From Tabrizicola sp. (lineage in GTDB: Bacteria; Pseudomonadota; Alphaproteobacteria; Rhodobacterales; Rhodobacteraceae): a stretch of DNA of 64,000 bases. Below the pieces are notes generated by a model, which had not been told where the DNA came from, did no database searches, and saw only the letters and a program-made list of their open reading frames with translations. A program made the position numbers and the translations under genes. This document shows positions 8,174 through 17,318 of the stretch, one piece after another. Each line of letters starts with the position of its first letter. Within the stretch, counting starts at the first letter, position 1. The DNA is taken from positions 186,001-250,000 of the forward strand of contig NZ_JAEULO010000068.1 in the NCBI RefSeq assembly GCF_016793705.1, given 5' to 3'.

Positions 8174-8931
8174 CCCAAAGCCTGCCACAAGAGCCGCAGC
8201 GCCATCGCGGTCGAGACGAAGACCAGCAGCGGCTTGATCAGCCGCGCCCCCACTCGCATCGCGACGCGGGCCCCCAGCGCGGCCCCGGCGATCTGCCCCA
8301 AGGCCATCGCCAGCCCCACGCCCCACCAGGTCGCGCCGGAAAAGACGAAGACCACAAGCGAGCCGATGTTCGAGGCGAAGTTCAGCATCTTGGTATGCGC
8401 GGTCGCCTTCAGCACGCCGTAGCCCGCCAGAAGCACAAAACCCATCATGAAGAACGATCCCGTGCCCGGCCCGAAGAACCCGTCATAGGCCGCGACCAGC
8501 GGCACCACCGTGGCCCCGAAGACCGGCAGCGGAATCCGCGCGGCGCGGGCGTCGTCGGAAAGACCCGGCTTCAGCGCGAAGAAGGCGGCGACCCCGATCA
8601 GCACCACCGGCATGATGATCCGCAGTACCTCCGCCGGGATCAGATGCGCGACCATCGCCCCTGCGGCCCCGGCGCCTGCGCTGACCGCCGCCATCCCCAG
8701 CTGATCCGCCAGCCGCACATGCCCCGCCCTGGCATAGGCCAGCATCGCCGTCCCCGACCCGAAAGTCCCTTGCAGCTTGTTGGTCGCCAGCGCCTCGACC
8801 GGAGAGGCTCCGGCCAAAAGCAGCGCAGGCACCGAGACCAGCCCGCCCCCGCCCGCGATGCTGTCGATGAACCCGGCGCAGAAGGCGACAAGGACCAGAA
8901 GCAGGGCAAGATGGGTCGCGATCTCGAACAT
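8170..8931 (-). CDS. TauE/SafE-family sulfite/organosulfonate exporter-like permease
   Basis: This 253-residue membrane protein has about eight hydrophobic segments and the family features near the N-terminus (GFIDSIAGGGGLVSVPALLLAG) and the mirror motif in the second half (YDGFFGPGTGSFFMMGFVLLAG). TauE/SafE proteins export sulfite, sulfoacetate or related anions; the substrate here is unknown. It is probably a single-gene unit with serB 49 nt beyond its start on the same strand. Its TAG stop and that of zapE are the two strands of one CTAG. Confidence 0.87.
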   Translation of the reverse strand: MFEIATHLALLLVLVAFCAGFIDSIAGGGGLVSVPALLLAGASPVEALATNKLQGTFGSGTAMLAYARAGHVRLADQLGMAAVSAGAGAAGAMVAHLIPAEVLRIIMPVVLIGVAAFFALKPGLSDDARAARIPLPVFGATVVPLVAAYDGFFGPGTGSFFMMGFVLLAGYGVLKATAHTKMLNFASNIGSLVVFVFSGATWWGVGLAMALGQIAGAALGARVAMRVGARLIKPLLVFVSTAMALRLLWQALG

Positions 8932-8980
8932 GCCCGGCTTGTCGCCGGTTCGGCGGGCCGGGGCAAGGGCCGTGCAGATG

Positions 8981-9859
8981 TCAGACGCGGGCGAACTCGT
9001 CGCGGGAATAGCCCTGCAGGTAGAGAAGCGCGGTCAGGTCGCCGTGGTTGACCCGGACCTCGCATTCCGCCTGCACCCGCGGCTTGGCGTGGAGCGCGAC
9101 GCCAGTGCCCGCCGCCAGAAGCATCGGCAGGTCGTTCGCCCCGTCGCCCACCGCGATCGCCTCCGCGGGCGAGATGCCCAGCCGCGCGGTGATCTCTTTC
9201 AGCGCCAGAAGCTTGGCCTCCTTGCCGAGGATCGGCTCGGCCACCGTCCCCGCCAGCAGCCCATCGGCGACATGCAGCGCGTTGGCGCGGTTCTCGTCGA
9301 AGCCCAGCTGCTCCGCCACCGCCGCAGTGAAGGCGGTGAACCCGCCCGAGACCAGCGCCGCATGGGCGCCGTTCGCCTTCATCGTCGCCAGCAGCACCTC
9401 GCCTCCCGGCATCAGCGTGATCCGGTCGCGCAGGACCCGGGCGATGACCCCTTCCGGCAGGCCCTTCAGAAGCCCCACCCGCTCGCGCAGCGCGGTCTCG
9501 AAGTCCAGCTCGCCGTTCATCGCCCGCGCGGTGATCCCGGCCACATGCGCGCCGACCCCCGCCTCGTCGGCCAGCTCGTCGATGCATTCCTGCCGGATCA
9601 TCGTCGAATCCATGTCGGCGATCAGGAGCCGCTTCCTGCGACCCTCGGCCCGCTGCACCGCCATGTCGACGCGCAGGCCTTGCAACCCCTCCCAGACCTG
9701 CCAGCGGTTCTCCGGCACCCTCTCCACCTCGAACTCCGCCGCCACCCCGGGGTCGAGCCAGCGCGCCGCCCCGCCGCCCCAGGCATCGCGCAGGGATTCG
9801 ACCGTCACCCGTTCCAGCACCGGGGTTTCGGGGTTGGTCAGCAGGGTGACGACATGCAT
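8981..9859 (-). CDS. serB: Phosphoserine phosphatase
   Basis: SerB dephosphorylates 3-phosphoserine to serine. The 292-residue protein has an N-terminal ACT-like region and a HAD hydrolase domain: motif I DMDST at 82-86 (nucleophile D82), motif II SGGF at 171-174, the motif III lysine around 213-216, and motif IV GDGAND at 238-243. The start is set at the ATG opening MHVVTLLTNP, as in the alphaproteobacterial family. A much longer frame continuing upstream runs antisense through serC and is not coding. It is divergent from serC-serA, so the whole serine branch is in one place. Confidence 0.95.
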   Translation of the reverse strand: MHVVTLLTNPETPVLERVTVESLRDAWGGGAARWLDPGVAAEFEVERVPENRWQVWEGLQGLRVDMAVQRAEGRRKRLLIADMDSTMIRQECIDELADEAGVGAHVAGITARAMNGELDFETALRERVGLLKGLPEGVIARVLRDRITLMPGGEVLLATMKANGAHAALVSGGFTAFTAAVAEQLGFDENRANALHVADGLLAGTVAEPILGKEAKLLALKEITARLGISPAEAIAVGDGANDLPMLLAAGTGVALHAKPRVQAECEVRVNHGDLTALLYLQGYSRDEFARV

Positions 9860-9899
9860 GGGCAGGTTTCCGATAGTGAACAGGCCTGTCGCTTTTTCG

Positions 9900-10012
9900 C
9901 GACCAGGCGGCGGATTAGCGCGATTTTTCCGCTTGCGCCAGAGCGGCTGCGTCTTTAGCCAAGGCGTCGGGACACCCTTCCCCAACGAAGGGCTTTTAGC
10001 TGGAAGGCTACC
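9900..10012 (+). ncRNA. Probable serC-type 5' leader RNA
   Basis: The serB-serC intergenic region contains two stem-loops before serC: CCGCT/AGCGG at 9929-9946 and CCCTTC-CCCAAC-GAAGGG at 9975-9992. The second is followed by CTTTTAGC and then the ribosome site GGAAGG (10002-10007). Alphaproteobacterial serC-serA operons are known to carry a structured leader called the serC motif, with a terminator-like hairpin near the start codon; position and gene context fit. I could not align it to the covariance model, so the class call is tentative. Confidence 0.45.
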
Positions 10013-11170
10013 ATGACTGACCTGACTCCGCCGGCCAAGCGCCCGGCCAATCCGCGCTTCTCCTCCGGCCCCTGCGCCAAGATCCCCGGTTATTCCCTCG
10101 ACATGATCGCCGACGCCCCCCTCGGGCGGTCGCATCGTGCTGCCGTCGGCAAGGCGAAGCTGAAAGAGGCCATCGACCTTACCCGCGAGATCCTCGGCGT
10201 TCCTGCCGACTACCGCATCGGCATCGTCCCCGCCTCCGACACCGGCGCGGTGGAAATGGCGCTGTGGTCGCTGCTCGGCGCCCGCCCGGTGGAGATGCTG
10301 GCCTGGGAAAGCTTCGGCGAGGGCTGGGTCACGGATGTGGTCAAGCAGCTGAAACTCGACGCCACCGTGCGCAAGGCACCCTACGGGCAGATCGTGGATT
10401 TCGCGCAGGTCGACTTCGACAAGGACGTGGTCTTCACCTGGAACGGCACCACCTCCGGCGTCCGCCTGCCGAACGGCGATGCAATCCCGGCGGATCGCGC
10501 TGGCCTGACGATCTGTGACGCGACCTCGGCCGCCTTCGCGATGGACCTGCCCTGGGACAAGCTCGACGTGACCACCTTCTCCTGGCAGAAGGTGCTGGGC
10601 GGCGAGGGCGCGCATGGGATGCTGGTCCTCAGCCCCCGCGCCGTCGAACGGCTGGAAAGCTACACCCCCGCCTGGCCGCTGCCAAAGATCTTCCGGCTGA
10701 CCGCGAAGGGCAAGCTGATCGAGGGCATCTTCCAGGGCGAGACGATCAATACGCCCTCGATGCTGGCGAACGAGGATTACCTTGTCGCCCTGAAATGGGC
10801 GAAATCTGTCGGTGGGCTGAACGGCCTGATCGCCCGCGCGAATGCCAACGCGCAGGCGGTTCATGACTTCTGCGCCGCGAATCCCTGGATCGCGAACCTC
10901 GCCGAAGACCCGGCGACCGCCTCCACCACCTCCGTCTGCCTGAAGTTCACCGATCCCCGCATCACCGACGGCGAGGCTTTCGCCAAGGCGGTGGCGAAAC
11001 GGATCGAGAAGGCCGGCGCGGGCTTCGACCTCGGCGCCTACCGCGACGCCCCTCCGGGGTTGCGCATCTGGTGCGGGTCCACCGTGGAAACGGCGGACGT
11101 GCAGGCGCTGATGCCCTGGATCGCCCACGCCTTCCACGCCGAGATCGCCGCGCTGGCCCAGGCCGCGTGA
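10013..11170 (+). CDS. serC: Phosphoserine aminotransferase
   Basis: SerC converts 3-phosphohydroxypyruvate and glutamate to 3-phosphoserine and 2-oxoglutarate, with PLP. The 385-residue protein belongs to the alphaproteobacterial/archaeal SerC branch. It shows the substrate-binding start ([12 protein letters not shown]), [13 protein letters not shown], and the PLP lysine K193 in [21 protein letters not shown] at 10002-10007 supports ATG 10013. serA follows on the same strand after 79 nt occupied by a large palindrome, so the two are a likely operon producing serine with the divergent serB. Confidence 0.95.
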   Translation: MTDLTPPAKRPANPRFSSGPCAKIPGYSLDMIADAPLGRSHRAAVGKAKLKEAIDLTREILGVPADYRIGIVPASDTGAVEMALWSLLGARPVEMLAWESFGEGWVTDVVKQLKLDATVRKAPYGQIVDFAQVDFDKDVVFTWNGTTSGVRLPNGDAIPADRAGLTICDATSAAFAMDLPWDKLDVTTFSWQKVLGGEGAHGMLVLSPRAVERLESYTPAWPLPKIFRLTAKGKLIEGIFQGETINTPSMLANEDYLVALKWAKSVGGLNGLIARANANAQAVHDFCAANPWIANLAEDPATASTTSVCLKFTDPRITDGEAFAKAVAKRIEKAGAGFDLGAYRDAPPGLRIWCGSTVETADVQALMPWIAHAFHAEIAALAQAA

Positions 11171-11176
11171 CCATGT

Positions 11177-11222
11177 GCCGGGGCACGCCCCGGCCTACGT
11201 AGGTCGGGGCGTGCCCCGACTC
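11177..11222. repeat. Double palindromic repeat between serC and serA
   Basis: Two GTAGGTCGGG-family hairpins stand head to head around CCTACGTAGG: CCGGGGC-AC-GCCCCGG and GTCGGGGC-GT-GCCCCGAC. The whole 46 bp can also fold as one long near-perfect palindrome. It lies within the serC-serA unit, where it could attenuate or stabilise the messenger. Confidence 0.75.
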
Positions 11223-11249
11223 TCTCCCAAAATATCCAAGGACCATCCC

Positions 11250-12842
11250 ATGCCCAAAGTCCTCGTTTCCGACGATCTCTCCGAAACCGCCGTCCAGATC
11301 TTCCGCGACCGCGGGCTGGAGGTCGACTACCTGCCGAAGCTCGGCAAGGACAAGGACGCCCTCCTTGCCGCTATCGGCCAGTATGACGGCCTTGCCATCC
11401 GCTCCGCCACCAAGGTCACCGAGAAACTCCTGGAGCAGGCCACCAACCTCAAGGTCGTCGGCCGCGCCGGGATCGGGGTCGACAATGTCGATATCCCGGC
11501 GGCCTCGAAAAAGGGCGTCATCGTGATGAACACGCCCTTCGGCAACTCGATCACCACGGCCGAGCATGCCATCGCCATGATGTTCGCTGTCGCCCGGCAA
11601 ATCCCCGAAGCAAACGCCTCGACCCATGCCGGAAAGTGGGAAAAGTCCAAGTTCATGGGGGTCGAACTCTTCAACAAGACCCTCGGCGTGATCGGCGCGG
11701 GCAACATCGGCGGCATCGTCTGCGACCGCGCGGTGGGGCTGCACATGAAGGTGGTGGCCTACGATCCCTTCCTGTCCGAGGAGCGCGCCAAGGCGATGGG
11801 CGTCCACAAGGTCGAGCTGGACGAGCTTCTGGCCAAGGCCGATTTCATCACGCTGCACGTGCCCCTCACCGACAAGACCCGCAACATCCTGTCGCGCGAG
11901 AACCTTGCCAAGACGAAGAAGGGCGTCCGCATCATCAACTGCGCCCGGGGCGGGTTGATCGACGAAGCCGCATTGCTCGACGCGCTGAACGCGGGCCATG
12001 TCGCCGGCGCGGCGCTGGACGTGTTCGAGGTGGAGCCCGCCACCGACAGCCCGCTCTTCAACCACCCGAACGTCGTCTGCACCCCGCATCTCGGCGCCTC
12101 CACCACCGAGGCGCAGGAGAACGTGGCCCTGCAAGTGGCCGAGCAGATGTCGGACTACCTGCTGACCGGCGCGGTGCAGAACGCGCTCAACATGCCCAAC
12201 GTCACCGCTGAAGAGGCCGCGGTGATGGGGCCGTGGATCAAGCTTGCTTCCCATCTCGGCAGCTTCATCGGCCAGATGACGGACGAGCCGATCAAGGCGA
12301 TCAACATCCTCTACGACGGCACCGTCGCCACGATGAACCTCGCCGCGCTGAACCAGGCCGTCATCGCGGGCGTCCTGAAGGCGCAGAACCCGGACGTGAA
12401 CCTCGTCTCCGCACCCGTGGTGGCGAAGGAAAAGGGCATCCAGATCTCCACCACACGGCAGGAGAAGACCGGGGTCTTCGACGCCTACATCAAGGTCACG
12501 ATGGTGACGGACAAGCGCGAACGGTCCGTGGCGGGCACATGCTTCAGCGACGGCAAGCCGCGCTTCATCCAGATCAAGGGCATCAACATCGACGCCGAGA
12601 TCGGCCGCCACATGCTCTACACCACCAACGAGGACGTGCCCGGCATCATCGGCCTTCTCGGCATGACGATGGGCAAGAACAACGTCAACATCGCCAACTT
12701 CACCCTCGGCCGGTCGGGCGTGGGGCAGGACGCGATCGCGATCCTCTACCTGGACCAGCCGATCGACCCGAAGGTGATCGAGACGCTGGAAGGAACCGGC
12801 ATGTTCCAGCAGGTGAAGGCCCTGCAATTCGAGGTCGCCTGA
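11250..12842 (+). CDS. serA: D-3-phosphoglycerate dehydrogenase
   Basis: SerA oxidises 3-phosphoglycerate to 3-phosphohydroxypyruvate, the committed step of serine synthesis. The 530-residue length is the long form: a split catalytic domain, a Rossmann domain with GAGNIG (149-154), the catalytic R233 (CARGGLID), E262 and H280 (CTPHLGAS), an intervening domain, and a C-terminal ACT domain (YTTNEDVPGIIGLLG). The ACT domain usually senses serine. AAGGA at 11238-11242 supports ATG 11250. The gene ends in a strong hairpin 40 nt downstream. Confidence 0.96.
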   Translation: MPKVLVSDDLSETAVQIFRDRGLEVDYLPKLGKDKDALLAAIGQYDGLAIRSATKVTEKLLEQATNLKVVGRAGIGVDNVDIPAASKKGVIVMNTPFGNSITTAEHAIAMMFAVARQIPEANASTHAGKWEKSKFMGVELFNKTLGVIGAGNIGGIVCDRAVGLHMKVVAYDPFLSEERAKAMGVHKVELDELLAKADFITLHVPLTDKTRNILSRENLAKTKKGVRIINCARGGLIDEAALLDALNAGHVAGAALDVFEVEPATDSPLFNHPNVVCTPHLGASTTEAQENVALQVAEQMSDYLLTGAVQNALNMPNVTAEEAAVMGPWIKLASHLGSFIGQMTDEPIKAINILYDGTVATMNLAALNQAVIAGVLKAQNPDVNLVSAPVVAKEKGIQISTTRQEKTGVFDAYIKVTMVTDKRERSVAGTCFSDGKPRFIQIKGINIDAEIGRHMLYTTNEDVPGIIGLLGMTMGKNNVNIANFTLGRSGVGQDAIAILYLDQPIDPKVIETLEGTGMFQQVKALQFEVA

Positions 12843-12881
12843 TCTTGCCCTTTCATACTGGGACAAATATCCCACGGGGGT

Positions 12882-12902
12882 CCGGGGGTGTGAAACCCCC
12901 GG
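12882..12902 (+). terminator. Hairpin after serA
   Basis: CCGGGGGT-GTGAA-ACCCCCGG forms a perfect 8-bp stem 40 nt after the serA stop. No T-run follows, so it may stop transcription weakly or protect the 3' end. Confidence 0.5.
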
Positions 12903-12925
12903 CGCTCTCCATCTGGACCTGACCC

Positions 12926-13681
12926 ATGCACATCTATGCCATCGGCGACATCCACGGGCATCTCGGCCTCTTGAAGGCCGCTCATGACCTGATCGCCGCC
13001 GACATGGGCCGTCACGGCAAGGGCCAGGTCATCCATATCGGCGACCTCGTCGACCGCGGCCCCGACAGCCGGGGGGTGATCGACCACCTGATGCAAGGCC
13101 AGGCGCGGGGCGAGGACTGGGTGGTCCTGAAAGGCAACCACGACCGGATGTTCACCCGCTTCCTCAACGATCCCGGCGAACCGGAGCCGGGCCTGCGGTC
13201 GGAATATTCCTGGCTGCACCCCAGGCTTGGCGGCACCACCACGCTGGCCTCCTACGGCGTCGGCAAGGCCGCCGACCGCCCGGTCCCCAAGGTTCATGCC
13301 GATGCGCTGGCCGCTGTCCCACAAACGCATCGCGACTATCTCTCCGCCTTGCCCGCGCTGCACCAGGCGGGCGAATGCGTCTTCGTCCATGCCGGTATCC
13401 GTCCCGGCGTGGCGTTGGACCAGCAGACCGAGACCGACCTGATCTGGATCCGCGACGCCTTCCTGATCGAGGCCGTGAGCTTCGGCCCCCTGATCGTCCA
13501 CGGCCACACCGCCATCGACCATGCCACGCACTACGGCAACCGCATCAACCTCGACAGCGGCGCGGCTTACGGCGGGCCGCTCTCCGCCGTGGTGATCGAG
13601 GGGCGCGAGGCCGCCCTTCTGACCCCCGAGGGCCGCAGAAAGCTTCCCGGCCCCGCACCGATGCTGTTCCAGCGCGCCTGA
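12926..13681 (+). CDS. PPP-family metallophosphoesterase (serine/threonine phosphatase-like)
   Basis: This 251-residue protein has the three PPP signature motifs in order: GDIHG at the N-terminus, GDLVDRGPDS at about residue 38, and GNHDRMF at about 70. Histidines VHAGIRPG and VHGHT complete the dimetal site. These bacterial PPP enzymes (PrpA/ApaH-like size class) hydrolyse phosphoproteins, dinucleoside polyphosphates or other phosphoesters; the substrate here cannot be assigned. It follows serA by 83 nt with a hairpin in between, so it is probably expressed separately. Confidence 0.87.
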   Translation: MHIYAIGDIHGHLGLLKAAHDLIAADMGRHGKGQVIHIGDLVDRGPDSRGVIDHLMQGQARGEDWVVLKGNHDRMFTRFLNDPGEPEPGLRSEYSWLHPRLGGTTTLASYGVGKAADRPVPKVHADALAAVPQTHRDYLSALPALHQAGECVFVHAGIRPGVALDQQTETDLIWIRDAFLIEAVSFGPLIVHGHTAIDHATHYGNRINLDSGAAYGGPLSAVVIEGREAALLTPEGRRKLPGPAPMLFQRA

Positions 13682-13730
13682 CGCAAGATCGCGCTGGACG
13701 GCAAGCCCCCGGCGTGATTCCTTCCGCAGC

Positions 13731-14306
13731 ATGACAGACCGCAGCGCCCCGAACCGCCTTGTCCCGATCCTGATCACCGCCGGGATCATCCTCCTCACCG
13801 CCGCCTGGCTCCTCTGGATCGGGCGTGAGCCCTGGTGCAAATGCGGCTATGTCAAGCTCTGGCACGGGCAGGTGGTCAGTTCGGAGAATTCGCAACACAT
13901 CTCCGACTGGTACACCCCCAGCCACATCATCCACGGCTTCCTGTTCTTCGGCGCGCTCTGGCTGGTCGCGCGCAGGCTTTCCTTCGGCTGGCGGCTCGTC
14001 CTCGCGACGCTGGTCGAATGTGCCTGGGAGATCGTCGAGAATTCCGACGCAGTGATTGAACGCTACCGCAGCGTCACCATCTCGCTGGATTATTACGGCG
14101 ATTCCGTCCTGAACACGGTCTGCGACGTGCTGGCGATGGTGCTGGGCTTCTGGCTGGCCGCGAAGCTGCCGGTCTGGGCCACGGTCGCGCTGATCGTGAT
14201 CTTCGAGGGAGTGACGATGTGGATCATCCGCGACGGCTTGGCGCTGAACGTGCTGATGCTGCTTTACCCGCTCGACTGGGTGGCGGAATGGCAAGCCGGA
14301 CGCTGA
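13731..14306 (+). CDS. DUF2585 family membrane protein
   Basis: A 191-residue protein with about four membrane segments and the hallmarks of DUF2585 (UPF0314): CKCGYVKLWHG, SQHISDWYTPSHIIHGFLFF and CAWEIVENSDAVIERYR. The family is restricted largely to alphaproteobacteria and has no experimentally known role. The conserved His, Asp and Glu residues close to the membrane are of interest. It follows the PPP phosphatase by 49 nt. Confidence 0.85.
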   Translation: MTDRSAPNRLVPILITAGIILLTAAWLLWIGREPWCKCGYVKLWHGQVVSSENSQHISDWYTPSHIIHGFLFFGALWLVARRLSFGWRLVLATLVECAWEIVENSDAVIERYRSVTISLDYYGDSVLNTVCDVLAMVLGFWLAAKLPVWATVALIVIFEGVTMWIIRDGLALNVLMLLYPLDWVAEWQAGR

Positions 14307-14312
14307 GCGAGC

Positions 14313-14338
14313 CTGAGAATCTTCTAGAAAGTTCTCAG
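14313..14338. terminator. Bidirectional hairpin between convergent genes
   Basis: CTGAGAA (14313-14319) pairs with TTCTCAG (14332-14338), and the intervening TCTTCTAGAAAG is itself nearly palindromic. It sits just after DUF2585 and overlaps the stop of the convergent MFS gene, suiting termination from both sides. Confidence 0.6.
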
Positions 14339-15435
14339 ACTTTCATCCGCCGCAGCGACAGCACCGCCGCCGCCGTTAGCACCAGCGTCACCCCGGCAAC
14401 GACCCAGAAGAACCCGCGATCCCCCATCCCCGCCATCATCGGCGCCAGCACCAGCGGCGCGCCGATCCCTCCCACCAGGCCTGAGGCGATGATCGTTGGC
14501 GGCACCCTGATGTCCTCGCCCATCTTGCCGCTCGCGGTCACGTAGAAACCGGGGAAGAACAGTCCCGCCGAGGCCCCCATCGCGACGAAGAAGATCGAGG
14601 GCGAGACGAAGACCGCCCCCAGCGCACAAGCCGCCGCCGCCCCGACCGCAAGCGTATACAGCAGGAACGGCGCGATCCGGTGCGCGAAGAAGATCAGCAC
14701 AACCCGCGCGGCCAGGAAGACCACGAAGAACGCGCTGAGAAGCTCCGCCGCCGTCTTCTCGGCCACGCCCGCGCGGATCAGCGCGGTGGGGCCAAGGCCG
14801 ATCAGGCTGGCTTCAAGCCCGATCGCCACCGCGCCGAAGGCCATGATCCCCCAATGCGGCCGGAAGGTCCGCACCTCGGCCTGCTGTGCCACGCCCTCGC
14901 GCCCCGCAGGTCCGGCAAACAGCCAGATCGCCGCCGCGAAAGCCGCCGTCAGCCCGAAGGAGAGCCGCGGATCGCTGCCGAGCGCCACGAAGATCAGGGG
15001 CGCGGCAATCGCCCCCACCCCGAAGGTCGCGTTCAACAGGCTCAGCATCGACGGCCCGCGCCGCCCGAAGGCGCGCAGCACGCGCGGGTTGAAGACCGCG
15101 GTCGAGAGGCCATAGCCCAAGCCGAAGATCACCGCGCCCGTGATCGTCGCCCACCACCCTGCCAGCGCTGCCACCGCGGCCGCCCCCAGCGCCATCGCCG
15201 CCAGTGCATGCCTTGGCGTGATCCCCGCCCCGCGCAGATACATGATCGCCACGCCCAGGAAGCAGCCCACCCAATGCGCCGACACCAGGACACCCGCCTG
15301 CGCCTCGCTGACCGCGAAGATGCGCGAGAAGGCGGGAAGCGCCGGGCCATACAGCGACTGCCCCGCGCCCATCATGACAAAGGTCGCCACCCCGGCAATG
15401 AGAAGCCCGGCGTGGGCCCGGATCAGGTCTTTCAC
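14335..15435 (-). CDS. MFS transporter
   Basis: A 366-residue, strongly hydrophobic protein with about twelve predicted membrane segments. Loop motifs typical of the major facilitator superfamily are visible (FSRIFAVSEAQAGVLVSAHWVG and the cytoplasmic YLRGAGITPRHAL). The short total length and the early membrane segment are typical of the FucP/YfkF-like group. The GTG start at 15435 is supported by GGGAG 8 nt upstream. The substrate is unknown. It is divergent from the thiolase gene. Confidence 0.82.
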   Translation of the reverse strand: MKDLIRAHAGLLIAGVATFVMMGAGQSLYGPALPAFSRIFAVSEAQAGVLVSAHWVGCFLGVAIMYLRGAGITPRHALAAMALGAAAVAALAGWWATITGAVIFGLGYGLSTAVFNPRVLRAFGRRGPSMLSLLNATFGVGAIAAPLIFVALGSDPRLSFGLTAAFAAAIWLFAGPAGREGVAQQAEVRTFRPHWGIMAFGAVAIGLEASLIGLGPTALIRAGVAEKTAAELLSAFFVVFLAARVVLIFFAHRIAPFLLYTLAVGAAAACALGAVFVSPSIFFVAMGASAGLFFPGFYVTASGKMGEDIRVPPTIIASGLVGGIGAPLVLAPMMAGMGDRGFFWVVAGVTLVLTAAAVLSLRRMKV

Positions 15436-15563
15436 GATATGCTCCCGCTGACCCGTCTGATCTCCCCTGCCTGTCAGCCGCTGTCAATGGCGCCCGTGAC
15501 GCGACGTCCTCTCTGCAATCGCCGCCGGATGGTGCAGAGTGTCGCGAAACCCCGGAGGCCCCC

Positions 15564-16721
15564 ATGACCGAAATCCACATCCTCTCCGCCGCCCGCACCG
15601 CCATCGGCGGATTCGGCGGTTCGCTTGCCGCGATGCCGGCCATCGACATCGCCACCCACGCCGCGAAAGCCGCTCTGGACCGTGCCGGGGTAGAAGGCGG
15701 GCAGATCGGCCAGGTGGTCATGGGCCATGTCATCAACACCGAACCGCGCGACATGTATCTTTCCCGCGTCATGGCGATGAACTCAGGGATTCCCGAAACC
15801 ACCCCGGCGATGAACGTCAACCGCCTCTGCGGCTCCGGCGCGCAGGCCGTGGTCTCCGCCGTCCAGGCCCTGATGCTGGGCGACGCCGACATGGCGCTGG
15901 CGGGCGGGGCCGAATGCATGAGCCGCTCGCCCTACATACTTCCCGCCGCCCGCTTCGGGCAGAAGATGGGCGACACCCGCGCACTCGACATGATGACCGG
16001 CGCGCTGACCTGCCCCTTCCGCACCGGCCACATGGGCGTGACCGCCGAGAACGTCGCCGCCGAATATGGCATCACCCGTGCCGACCAGGATGCCTTCGCG
16101 CTGGAAAGCCAGACCCGCGCCGCCCGCGCCATCGCCGAGGGGCGGTTTGCCGACCAGATCGTCCCGGTTGAGATCAGCGGCAGGAAGGGTCCCGTCATCT
16201 TTGCCGTGGACGAACACCCGAAGACCACCAGCCCGGAGGCGCTGGCGGGCCTGCGCCCTGCCTTCCAGAAGGACGGCACGGTGACGGCGGGCAATGCCTC
16301 TGGCATCAACGACGGTGCCGCCGCACTCGTCCTGTCGCGCAACGCCAAGAACAGTCGCGCCCGGATCATGGGCTATGCGCTGGCCGGGGTGGACCCGAAG
16401 GTGATGGGGATCGGGCCGATCCCCGCCGTGCAGGCGCTGTGCAAGAAACTCGGGGTCACGCCGCAAAGCTTCGACGTAGTCGAATCGAACGAAGCCTTTG
16501 CCGCCCAGGCCCTCGCCGTTTCCCGCGCGCTGGACCTTGATCCGACGAAGGTGAACCCCAACGGCGGCGCCATCGCGCTTGGCCACCCGGTCGGCGCGAC
16601 CGGCGCGATCCTCATCGTCAAGGCGCTGCACGAGCTGGAGCGGACGGGCGGCAAGACCGCCGTGATCACCATGTGCATCGGCGGCGGACAGGGGATCGCC
16701 TTGGCCATCGAGCGGACATAG
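15564..16721 (+). CDS. Acetyl-CoA C-acyltransferase (thiolase)
   Basis: This is a 385-residue thiolase of normal family length. The acylated cysteine C89 lies in NVNRLCGSGAQAV. The histidine active site (GGAIALGHPVGATGA) and second catalytic cysteine (MCIGGGQG) lie near the C-terminus. It catalyses either acetoacetyl-CoA formation from two acetyl-CoA or the cleavage step of beta-oxidation; the two cannot be separated by motif. It stands alone, without phaB or beta-oxidation partners beside it, and is followed by a cluster of three palindromes. Confidence 0.92.
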   Translation: MTEIHILSAARTAIGGFGGSLAAMPAIDIATHAAKAALDRAGVEGGQIGQVVMGHVINTEPRDMYLSRVMAMNSGIPETTPAMNVNRLCGSGAQAVVSAVQALMLGDADMALAGGAECMSRSPYILPAARFGQKMGDTRALDMMTGALTCPFRTGHMGVTAENVAAEYGITRADQDAFALESQTRAARAIAEGRFADQIVPVEISGRKGPVIFAVDEHPKTTSPEALAGLRPAFQKDGTVTAGNASGINDGAAALVLSRNAKNSRARIMGYALAGVDPKVMGIGPIPAVQALCKKLGVTPQSFDVVESNEAFAAQALAVSRALDLDPTKVNPNGGAIALGHPVGATGAILIVKALHELERTGGKTAVITMCIGGGQGIALAIERT

Positions 16722-16723
16722 GC

Positions 16724-16790
16724 GATTTCTTCGAAGAAATCGTCGCGGAGCCTTCAAGGGCTCCGGTCCGGAGTTTTCGAGAACTCCGGA
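16724..16790. repeat. Cluster of three palindromes between thiolase and rpiB
   Basis: Three successive dyads fill the gap between convergent genes: GATTTCTTCGAAGAAATC (16724-16741, a perfect 18-bp palindrome), GGAGCCTTCAAGGGCTCC (16747-16764) and TCCGGAGTT-TTCGAG-AACTCCGGA (16767-16790). They begin three bases after the thiolase stop. The first resembles the nested palindromes at 34235-34281. Confidence 0.75.
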
Positions 16791-16798
16791 GCCCGGCC

Positions 16799-17248
16799 TT
16801 ACGGCTCCAGCGCGTCGATCATCCCGACCCGCAGGGCGTGGCGACCGCCCTCGAACCCGGCGAAGAGGAAGGCGTCGACGATCTCCAGCGCCAGCCCTTC
16901 GCCCACCACGCGCGCGCCGAGCGCCAGCATGTTGGCGTCGTTGTGCATCCGGATCATCCGGGCCGAGAATGTGTCCGAACAGACCCCGCAGCGGATGCCC
17001 CGCACCTTGTTCGCGGCCATCATGATCCCCTGCCCGGTGCCGCAAAGCACGATCCCCAGGCCGCAATCGCCCGAGGCGACCCGCCGCGCGGCCGCCGCGC
17101 CATGTTCCGGGTAATGCGTGCTTTCCGGCGTGGCCGGGCCGATGTCCACCACCTCCCAGCCCTAGGCGGCGATATGGGCGGCAATGGCGCGGCGCAGCGG
17201 AATGGCGGCGTGGTCACTGGACAGGACGATACGTCTGGCGGCGGTCAT
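16799..17248 (-). pseudogene. rpiB: Ribose-5-phosphate isomerase B with an in-frame stop at codon 29
   Basis: Read from ATG 17248, the frame gives the RpiB N-terminus with the sugar-phosphate site SSDHAA. Codon 29 is TAG (17162-17164), and the frame then continues without shift as GWEVVDIG through the catalytic cysteine loop (VLCGTGQGIMMAANK) and the normal C-terminus. The total of 149 codons is exactly family length. RpiB interconverts ribose and ribulose 5-phosphates. A restart downstream of the stop would lack the SDHAA phosphate-binding strand. Either the gene is inactivated by one base change, for example CAG to TAG, or the base is a sequencing error. Confidence 0.85.
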
Positions 17249-17318
17249 CGGGGCCTCTTGCGGTTTCAGCGGTCGCGCCCCGGTACGCCAAACCGGCCCC
17301 GGTCTCAACGCCCCGCCG

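Noticed and set aside
9860-11137. Upstream extension of the serB frame (over 400 codons)
   Set aside because: The extension is antisense to serC and lacks any SerB homology. The family start is at 9859.
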